NCBI GenBank assembly: GCA_965216695.1
Contig: OZ244212.1
Span: 1,860,001-1,924,000, forward strand
Length of the DNA stretch: 64,000 bases
Direction: 5' to 3'
Source: G965216695 sp965216695
GTDB lineage: Bacteria; Pseudomonadota; Gammaproteobacteria; Pseudomonadales; Azotimanducaceae
In this document: one piece after another, positions 52,299-59,265 of the stretch
Layout of the letters: every line of letters starts with the position of its first letter
Position numbering within the stretch: the first letter of the stretch is position 1
Notes under the pieces: generated by a model
Told to the model about the DNA's origin: nothing
The model's database searches: none
What the model saw: only the letters and a program-made list of their open reading frames with translations
Position numbers and translations under genes: made by a program

Positions 52299-52694
52299 CT
52301 AATTCGTTGTCGACGCGGCTAAGGCAACATGGAGTTTGGATGTACAAGCCCCAATGTACGTAGCTACAAATTTGACGTCCAACCGAGAATCCATAGTAAT
52401 GTAAAAACCCGCACTGTCTTCTTCCCTAGTAAAGGCTAGATCAGCTTCCACTATGATTGTGTCATCCCGCATCAATGAAATGCTGCCGTGATGAAGCTGA
52501 AGCGTTCCATAACTTGCGGGTACGATGATCTCAATCGCAAGCTTGTCGCCGTTTGGATCCTGATCGACTGTTTCTACCTGTGCAAGGCTAGATTCGATAT
52601 CGGTGCATATGACTTCATCACCGAAAGTTGGCCAACAGACCGATAGCCAAAACAACAGAAGGATGCACAATCTAACGAATACTTGATGATTCAT
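52299..52694 (-). CDS. Exported candidate immunity protein for the JAMM-motif Rhs
   Basis: The 131-residue protein has a signal peptide (VRLCILLLFWLSVCWPTFG) and a small beta-rich mature part (LQLHHGSISLMRDDTIIVEA). Its ATG overlaps the Rhs stop (ATGA), so it is translationally coupled to the Rhs tail. Its stop (TAG) is followed in frame by the third, frameshifted tail. The exported location matches the other three candidate immunity proteins. No family is recognised. Confidence 0.68.
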   Translation of the reverse strand: MNHQVFVRLCILLLFWLSVCWPTFGDEVICTDIESSLAQVETVDQDPNGDKLAIEIIVPASYGTLQLHHGSISLMRDDTIIVEADLAFTREEDSAGFYITMDSRLDVKFVATYIGACTSKLHVALAASTTN

Positions 52695-55444
52695 GGCAAG
52701 GTTCCCCGGTATGCAGGAACGTCGAAAATTTTGCGAGCGAATCTACTTCGGCCATACTTGATCACCATTGGACCTCTATTGAGGCTTGTTATGCGATCTG
52801 ATCTGGATGAAAGGGGTGTGCCACTCGGGTGCGGATGCCAGTCAAACACGTGTCTTCCCAACGACCGATTGATTGGGGTCAGGAACATCTTGCTCTTGGT
52901 TACTGGTATTCCAGAGCTGTAAATCCTGTACACACCATCCCGTTCGTATACTGTCAAAGCTCCGAGTTCGGCACCGCGACCCGAAGACGCACCCCAGATT
53001 TTGTTTGCAACCGATCGGAACGTTTTATCGTTCAGAACAGATCTGATCTCTTTTGTCACCGAAGCGTCCATCTTTCCTTCCGGCCAAGGCGCCACTGATC
53101 GTTCGTACTGCTCCATAGTGATTGGGTCCCCTTGCGTGGACTCGGGAAGCGGTCCTACTAGCTCCGTCCAACCGGATCCTATTTCAACTTCCTCAACAGC
53201 CAACGACCCTGATGACCCGGGATGATCACCTTCAAACGTGGCCGTTACACCCTCGACCGCCATCGAGAACGCTGCGTAAGCTGCCCCATTCGCAAACTTC
53301 CCACCAGCCACCTCAGACATCGTGCCACCCACCACCATCTGCGCAATCACCGCAGACGTACGCTCACCAACCGCACCCGAAAGCACGCTCGTCAATCGAC
53401 CACTCAGCGCCCCGCTGAACCCGGCCGACAAGAAACCATGCCCGAACTTGCCTCCCTGCAGCACACTGGAAATACCGCCTACCGCACCAAACTTCAGTGT
53501 ATGCACGGCATTGGTCCAGAAGCCACCCTGCGCGGCCGGACCGATCGCCACAAACGCACCCGCGGTAGCGCCCGCCAAAACCCCACTACGCAGCGCATCC
53601 TTAAACGATGCCCCGCTCACCAGGGCGTCCGCAAACCCCGCCGCGCCGGCCCAGCCGGCGGCGGCATAGACGCTGATGCCTTCGGTCAGCGCGATCTTCG
53701 CCGCGGCGGCGAGCGCAAAGAAGAAGTGGCCGGTTGGATCCGTATACGACAGCGGATTGTTCAGCACATACGCATAGCGGTTGTAACTCTGCGTATTCGC
53801 CGGTGCCTGAACGAATGGATCGGCCGATAAGAACCGTCCGAGCTTCGGGTCGTACACCCGACCGTTCATGTGCACCAGCCCCACCGGGTCCAGCTGTTCG
53901 TGGCCGGTGAAGCCGCGCGTTGTGGCGCTGTTGTCGTAGTCGTACCAGGCCGCCCCGATCAGGCTCGCATAGTCCGGCGCTCGCCGTTTACCCCACGGAT
54001 CGAAGCTCTGCGCCTGCACGATCTGGCCGGCATCGTCGACGATCAGATCCGTGGAGCCAAGGTGGTCCTTCAGCAGTACCGCCACGCTCGAGGACACCGT
54101 AGACCCGTCGTCGCTGCGGGTAACGATCACCTCACCGTCGATGTAGCGCTTGGTCTCAACCACCCCGCTGGCGCGCCAGATGCGCTCGATCGAGCCGATG
54201 TAGTGGGTGGTTACCTCACTCGACTGGCCTTCGTTGTCCACCCGCGCGTAACGGTTGCGGTTCGGGCCGTAGGCCACGTCCACGTCCCGCGCACCGCGCG
54301 TGATGTCGTTCGGCTTGTTGAATACGGTGTAACCGATCGTGCGGCCGTCGCCTGAGACCTGATTGCCGTTGGCGTCGTAGACGTAGGTTTGTCCACCCGC
54401 GCTGGTTACCGCATGCGGTCCCGCGCCGGATCCGTAGGTGTAGGCGCCGACATCGGACTTCGACGTCAGGTTGCCGAGTGCATCGTAGTCCATCACCAGT
54501 GACTCGGTGCCCTGGGTAACGCTCGTCAGCCGGTTCAGGTGATCGTAGTTGTAACTCTCCGTGAGGTCGCGATACGCACCGCCCACGGTGCGGTTCTGGT
54601 TGGTCTTCGCGGTGAGGTTGCCCACGGCATCGAACGTGAACGACAGATCCTGCAGCGTGGTGGTCGCCACGTCCTGCGCATGCACAGAGTCCATGGTGCC
54701 GCGCGCGGCGTGATACGCCGTGGTTACCGTTACGCCGCGTTTGCGCAGTTGCGTCACGTTGCCGCGCGCGTCCATTGTCAGTACGCGGTAGTACTCGTCG
54801 GACTGATTGGCGCTGTTTTGCGCTTCGATCGCGTATTCCAAGTAACCGTTGGGGTTGTAGTAGTACTCAACGCCCGTGTCAACGTCGGCACCATCGTACT
54901 GCTGGAACACACGTCCGAACTCGTCGTACGTGGTGCGCTGCTGGTAGCTCTCGGTAACGCTGTCTTTCACGATGTGCGTGTGAACGCTGCTTGTACGACC
55001 GAGCGCGTCATACTCGAACATGCGCCGCAGCGGCGGAGTGGCGCCGCCGTCGTCGGTCTCTTCGCTTGCCAGTTGCCCCAAGCCGTTCACTGCGGTGTCG
55101 TACAACCAGTTGGCATCAGCTTCCGCTATGAAGCCGCCGCCGAACGCGTCGTTGTCCAGCCGGCGAACCATGCGGCCGAGCAGGTCGTGTGCCACCAGCG
55201 TTTCATCGCCTTTGGCGGTGGTCTGTTTCACGAGTTCGCCGAACGCGTTGTACTCGTACGTCCAGTTACCCATGTCGGGGTCGGCCATCGCAATCTTGCG
55301 GCCCAGCAGGTCGTAGGTGATGGTCGTTACCACCGGCGTTACGCCGGGCCCACCCTGCTCCGTGCGGGTGAGGTTGCCCTGATGGTCGTAGGTGAAATCG
55401 ACGTAGCCGCCAAGGTGGTCTTCGGTACGCACCAGATCGCCCAT
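52691..55444 (-). CDS. Rhs protein with JAMM/JAB metallopeptidase-like tail, N-terminally truncated
   Basis: The 917-residue protein contains YD/RHS repeats (for example YDLLGRKIAMADPDMGNWTY, YDANGNQVSGDGRTIGYTVF) and the conserved end core (DPWGKRRAPDYAS; GRVYDPKLGRFLSADPFV). A pre-toxin segment with the GGKFANG motif follows, then a ~185-residue tail. The tail has HVFDWHPHPSGTPLSSRSD: His870, His872, Ser880 and Asp883 match HxHx7SxxD of JAMM metallopeptidases. The N-terminus lacks the secretion/PAAR parts of full Rhs proteins, and the ATG 55444 has no good ribosome site. The coupled exported gene 52299 is the likely immunity gene. Confidence 0.85.
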   Translation of the reverse strand: MGDLVRTEDHLGGYVDFTYDHQGNLTRTEQGGPGVTPVVTTITYDLLGRKIAMADPDMGNWTYEYNAFGELVKQTTAKGDETLVAHDLLGRMVRRLDNDAFGGGFIAEADANWLYDTAVNGLGQLASEETDDGGATPPLRRMFEYDALGRTSSVHTHIVKDSVTESYQQRTTYDEFGRVFQQYDGADVDTGVEYYYNPNGYLEYAIEAQNSANQSDEYYRVLTMDARGNVTQLRKRGVTVTTAYHAARGTMDSVHAQDVATTTLQDLSFTFDAVGNLTAKTNQNRTVGGAYRDLTESYNYDHLNRLTSVTQGTESLVMDYDALGNLTSKSDVGAYTYGSGAGPHAVTSAGGQTYVYDANGNQVSGDGRTIGYTVFNKPNDITRGARDVDVAYGPNRNRYARVDNEGQSSEVTTHYIGSIERIWRASGVVETKRYIDGEVIVTRSDDGSTVSSSVAVLLKDHLGSTDLIVDDAGQIVQAQSFDPWGKRRAPDYASLIGAAWYDYDNSATTRGFTGHEQLDPVGLVHMNGRVYDPKLGRFLSADPFVQAPANTQSYNRYAYVLNNPLSYTDPTGHFFFALAAAAKIALTEGISVYAAAGWAGAAGFADALVSGASFKDALRSGVLAGATAGAFVAIGPAAQGGFWTNAVHTLKFGAVGGISSVLQGGKFGHGFLSAGFSGALSGRLTSVLSGAVGERTSAVIAQMVVGGTMSEVAGGKFANGAAYAAFSMAVEGVTATFEGDHPGSSGSLAVEEVEIGSGWTELVGPLPESTQGDPITMEQYERSVAPWPEGKMDASVTKEIRSVLNDKTFRSVANKIWGASSGRGAELGALTVYERDGVYRIYSSGIPVTKSKMFLTPINRSLGRHVFDWHPHPSGTPLSSRSDRITSLNRGPMVIKYGRSRFARKIFDVPAYRGTLP
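54234..54402. repeat. 14-bp direct repeat pair within rhs
   Basis: TTGTCCACCCGCGC occurs at 54234-54247 and 54389-54402. The decayed Rhs copy at 46740-47133 has exactly one such copy (47060-47072) with the 155 bp between them removed, so the pair is a probable deletion hotspot. Confidence 0.8.
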
Positions 55445-55665
55445 CGCGCAATGTGCGCTGCGTCTCGGCGCTACGCTGCCAATAAACGTATCGTCTTCGA
55501 TCGGTGCGTTTCCGTCGGGACCGGAAGCGTGCGAGAGAGAAACACACCTCGTTCAGGCAAAACCGTTGTAAACGGCGATGCGCCACAGATCCGTGCGGCA
55601 ATCCTGCACGGCGGAACCGCGGATGGGTTCCGGCGCGCCACTTCAATACGAGGTCGGGAGGGACG

Positions 55666-57882
55666 ATGCGCGGACCGTGGCATTCCATATTTCGCACCGG
55701 CACGGCGCTGGTGCTTGCTGTATTCATCTTTGCCGGTTCACCGGCGTACGCACAGGGACCACAGGGCAAGCCGCCCGAGCGCATCTCCGGCAAGCTGTCG
55801 GTGATTGCCGAAGACGAGTTCGTCCAAGGCCGTGTCACCTATCACTACCGCGTGCTCGACGAGCTTACGCAGCAGTGGATACCGGTGAATATTCCGGAAC
55901 ACGCAGTATCACGCATTCGCGGTGCCGGTCGGGTGACACTGCACGGTACGTTCGATGAGTCCGGTATCTTCGCCGCAGACGGCGCAGAGCCGCAGGCTAC
56001 ATCGTCGACCAACGCCGACGCCATTACCCACGGCGAGCAGCGCGTGCTGGTAATGACCACCCACCTGCGCGACAAGCAGTTGGAGTGCACCAACGACCAG
56101 ATTCGCAACACCGTCTTCGACGATCCCTACGGCCAGTCTGTGGCGGCGTTGATACGCGAGGCGTCTCACGGAAAAACCTGGCTCACCGGTGACATCAGCG
56201 GCACCCACTCAATCGGCTACACCTACCAGAGCTGCGATATTGAGGAGTGGTCTCAGGCATTGGATGCGGCCGCGCGGGCCGACGGATTCGAACCGCTCGA
56301 CTACGACCGGCGCATTTACGTAATGCCCGGGTCGGCGTGCTCGGGCGTAGGCCTTGGCAGCATGTTCGACACCCCCACGCGTGCGTGGATCATGCGCTGC
56401 GACTTTGCTGATGTGTACGCACACGAACTGGGCCACAACATGGGTCTGGGTCATGCAGGTACACCGGGCGTAGGTTACGGCGACCTAACCGATTTCATGG
56501 GCACGGCCAGCAACGAGTTGAAGCAAAACAACGCGCCGAACCGGGAAGTACTTGGTTGGCTGGGTGCCGAAGATGTACACACCGTAACTGCGGCCGGCGA
56601 CTATACGATTGCCCCGCTCGAAACCACCGGCGGTGAACATCCGACAGTTCTCAAGGTTCCGAAAGCCGACGACAGCGGCGATCTGTATCTTTCCTATCGC
56701 ACGCCGGTCGGCTTCGACGCCAACCTGTCGCGCGTATCCGAGCTGTATCACCTGGCCGTGCACGAGTTCAACCAATGGGACACGCTCCGGCTTGCGCAGA
56801 TTCCGGCAGGCAATAGCTACACCGCGCCAGACGGTACCTTAGTGCGACTGCATCACGCAGACGATCTGTCCGCAACGCTCGAAGTTCGGCCCGCGGGCGA
56901 GCCCACCACGTGTCGCACAGCGGAGCCCGACATCACGGTAACGCCCGTGTCCGTGCAACTCGATGCCGGTCAATCCGGTCAGTTCGCATGGAAGATTGTG
57001 AATCGCGACTCGGGGAGCTGTGCCGATCGGGCGTTCACCGTTCGCGCGTCATCGACCACGTTGGCCGTCAGCACGAACCGGTCGAGCGCGACCATCGCGG
57101 CAGGCGGTACCGCAACCGGTACCGTTTCCGTCGCCACTAACATTTCGACCGCGGCTGGGCGGCACATCGCTACAGTCGATTTCGTTTCGGGCGCGCAAAC
57201 ATGGCGTCGATCGGCCACTGTTGACGTGCAAGCGGCGTGCACCGAGACGACGCCGTCGCTCAGTCTGTCGCCCAGCAGCCAACAGATTGCCCAAGGCAGT
57301 TCGGGCCGGTTCACATTGCAGGTGGTAAACAGAAGCACCGGCGCCTGCCCATCGAGCACCTACGATGTTGCCGCGAGACCCCCCGCAGGCTGGAGCGCAG
57401 ATGTTTCTCCTTCGGTAGTTGCGTTGGAGCCGGGTGAAAGCAGCAGCGTTGTGGTAACCCTAGGTGTGCCCGCAGACGCCAACGCCGGTACAGCCAGCAC
57501 GCGCATCGAGCTTCAGCAACGCGGCTCCGCGGTAGCGTCCACGCTTGCCAACGTAACCGTTCCGGAGCCCGAACCCCCGTCGGTGGACAATCCGCCGCGC
57601 GAGCCGGGTTCGCTCTCCGTAAACATGAAGCGAAAGCACATCGCGTTGTCTTGGACCACCGGCGCCGACGACATAGCCGTTGTTGGTTATGAGATACGGC
57701 GCAACGGTGTGCACGTGATGACCACGCCCAATCTGCAGTGGTCCGACCGCAACATCCAACCGGGACAGTCGTATCACTATGACGTGCGCACAATCGATTC
57801 CGCCAATCAGCGATCGCGCGGCGCCGCATCGGCCGACATCGATACGCCCAGTCCGCGGGACCGCGGACCCCGGTCGAAGTAG
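55666..57882 (+). CDS. Exported M11/gametolysin-like metallopeptidase with FN3 domain
   Basis: From ATG 55666 (GGGAGGG site) the protein is 738 residues with a signal peptide (TALVLAVFIFAGSPAYA). The catalytic region has HELGHNMGLGH (His253, Glu254, His257, His263) and a Met-turn at DFMGT (Met278), typical of metzincins of the M11 type. The C-terminal half has two beta-sandwich repeats of the kind found in NEW3/alpha-galactosidase-associated domains (TPVSVQLDAGQSGQFAWKIV and SLSLSPSSQQIAQGSSGRFT). A final fibronectin type III domain follows (ALSWTTGADDIAVVGYEIRR). It is secreted and probably acts on proteins or glycoproteins outside the cell. It abuts the truncated rhs start. Confidence 0.86.
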   Translation: MRGPWHSIFRTGTALVLAVFIFAGSPAYAQGPQGKPPERISGKLSVIAEDEFVQGRVTYHYRVLDELTQQWIPVNIPEHAVSRIRGAGRVTLHGTFDESGIFAADGAEPQATSSTNADAITHGEQRVLVMTTHLRDKQLECTNDQIRNTVFDDPYGQSVAALIREASHGKTWLTGDISGTHSIGYTYQSCDIEEWSQALDAAARADGFEPLDYDRRIYVMPGSACSGVGLGSMFDTPTRAWIMRCDFADVYAHELGHNMGLGHAGTPGVGYGDLTDFMGTASNELKQNNAPNREVLGWLGAEDVHTVTAAGDYTIAPLETTGGEHPTVLKVPKADDSGDLYLSYRTPVGFDANLSRVSELYHLAVHEFNQWDTLRLAQIPAGNSYTAPDGTLVRLHHADDLSATLEVRPAGEPTTCRTAEPDITVTPVSVQLDAGQSGQFAWKIVNRDSGSCADRAFTVRASSTTLAVSTNRSSATIAAGGTATGTVSVATNISTAAGRHIATVDFVSGAQTWRRSATVDVQAACTETTPSLSLSPSSQQIAQGSSGRFTLQVVNRSTGACPSSTYDVAARPPAGWSADVSPSVVALEPGESSSVVVTLGVPADANAGTASTRIELQQRGSAVASTLANVTVPEPEPPSVDNPPREPGSLSVNMKRKHIALSWTTGADDIAVVGYEIRRNGVHVMTTPNLQWSDRNIQPGQSYHYDVRTIDSANQRSRGAASADIDTPSPRDRGPRSK

Positions 57883-57888
57883 CGACGA

Positions 57889-59208
57889 TCAATCTGTGGT
57901 AACGGTAACGGTGTCGTCGAACGTCAGTTGAGCAATATCGGAGGCACGCGCGTGAATCGTCACGCGCGCAAGACTGGTCACATGAATGACGCGTTCCGGC
58001 GTAGGTAGTGGTGAAAGCACGCGAATCCGCGTGTCAGGCGGCACGTCCAGACGAATCGCATCCGCATCGGACATCGCCGCTGCGAGTGTCAGTGCGCCGC
58101 GCAGCGAACAGTCGTTCACCGCATGCGGTGAACAGATTCGCAGGTCGTCGTCAGACGCGGTATCCACTTCCAGGCGAGTCTGTCCCTGCCGTTCCACCGC
58201 GCCTAGGTCCGGCACACCGGCCACGCGCCGCGGGTCACCGCCACCACGCTGATCCCAGTCCGGATATGGCAACGTAGTAGGCACCGCCGCCGAACCGCGG
58301 TTGATGCCACCGCCGCGAACCCGCACCGGCAGCGTCTGCGTGGGGCCGTTGTAGTACCCAAGCGCTTCGAATGTTGGTTTCAGATCTGGCAGCGACGTAC
58401 CGCAGCCATCCGAATGTTGCAGTGCGTTGAACGCCGTGATCGCGTCCGTATCGGAAACACAATCCGCAGCGCCTTCATTACGAAGCACACTATTGAACAT
58501 GCGCAGTTTCGCACTGCGCGCGGCTACGGCCGTTGCACCTGCATTCTCCGCAGCGGTTACGTGCAGCAGCTCCAGCGTTCCGCCCTCGCTCGCAACGGCA
58601 CTGCCGTCGGGCGCCCGGTTACGGTAGAAGGTTGAATTCACGATCCGGGTAAGGCCTCGGCCGAATATCGCGCCACCTGCAATCTCTGCCCGGTTGTCGA
58701 TCAACAGCACGCTGTCGATCAGAAGTTCGCCCTCGTTGAGCACTGCACCGCCTTGCGGCGCGTTACCGTCCGCGAGCGTAAGGTAGCGCAAGGTAAGTTT
58801 GCCAGCAGGTTCAACCACAAGGATTTGCCCCGCAGACGCACCACCCAGCGTCACTCCGCTCGGTTGCCACAGCCGGTCGGCAATGTAGCCGTCAATCTCG
58901 ACGTGCGTTCGAATCGACGGCAACGGTTTGCGCAACTCGATCCGCGTGGGCTCGGCGAATCGCTCCTGGTCGAACACGATATGCGTAACGCCTGGGTGAT
59001 CTCCGGCGCGTTGGAGAGCGGCGCGCAACGATCCGGAACCCCCACTGCGTGGCGACGTTACGGTCAGCGTCTGTACGTTACCGCTCACACGCTCAGACAC
59101 CACCACGGAATGGCAGCCGACCAGGCCGATTCCGGCGACAAGCAGCGAAACGTACACAGCAAAGCGTGTGCAGATTGCGATCACAAAAAGATCATCTGAA
59201 TGTTGCAT
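57889..59208 (-). CDS. Beta-helix-like exported lipoprotein
   Basis: The 439-residue protein has a lipobox-type end to its signal (LVAGIGLVGCHSV). It has repeating short strands and turns (GGAVLNEGELLIDSVLLIDN, GGAIFGRGLTRIVNSTFYRN) like right-handed parallel beta-helix (pectate-lyase-type) repeats. Two segments resemble CSLREA-type repeats (GGSGSLRAALQRAG; DCSLRGALTLAAAM), which are common in surface proteins. No catalytic residue pattern is identified. It converges on the M11 gene with a 6-bp gap. Confidence 0.75.
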   Translation of the reverse strand: MQHSDDLFVIAICTRFAVYVSLLVAGIGLVGCHSVVVSERVSGNVQTLTVTSPRSGGSGSLRAALQRAGDHPGVTHIVFDQERFAEPTRIELRKPLPSIRTHVEIDGYIADRLWQPSGVTLGGASAGQILVVEPAGKLTLRYLTLADGNAPQGGAVLNEGELLIDSVLLIDNRAEIAGGAIFGRGLTRIVNSTFYRNRAPDGSAVASEGGTLELLHVTAAENAGATAVAARSAKLRMFNSVLRNEGAADCVSDTDAITAFNALQHSDGCGTSLPDLKPTFEALGYYNGPTQTLPVRVRGGGINRGSAAVPTTLPYPDWDQRGGGDPRRVAGVPDLGAVERQGQTRLEVDTASDDDLRICSPHAVNDCSLRGALTLAAAMSDADAIRLDVPPDTRIRVLSPLPTPERVIHVTSLARVTIHARASDIAQLTFDDTVTVTTD

Positions 59209-59236
59209 AAAAAAGGCCGGCCCTTTCGGGCCGGCC
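59208..59236 (-). terminator. Rho-independent terminator of the DUF11 gene
   Basis: GGCCGGCCC and GGGCCGGCC form a perfect 9-bp stem around a 4-base loop (59215-59236). On the minus strand, T's corresponding to A 59208-59214 follow. It ends the 59266-62166 gene, located just inside the start of the 57889-59208 gene. Confidence 0.88.
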
Positions 59237-59265
59237 TATGTTACCGCAAGGCGGTCAGCCGATTA

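Noticed and set aside
54539..55804. Plus-strand frame opposite rhs
   Set aside because: It is antisense to YD repeats; valine/arginine bias is typical of a shadow frame.
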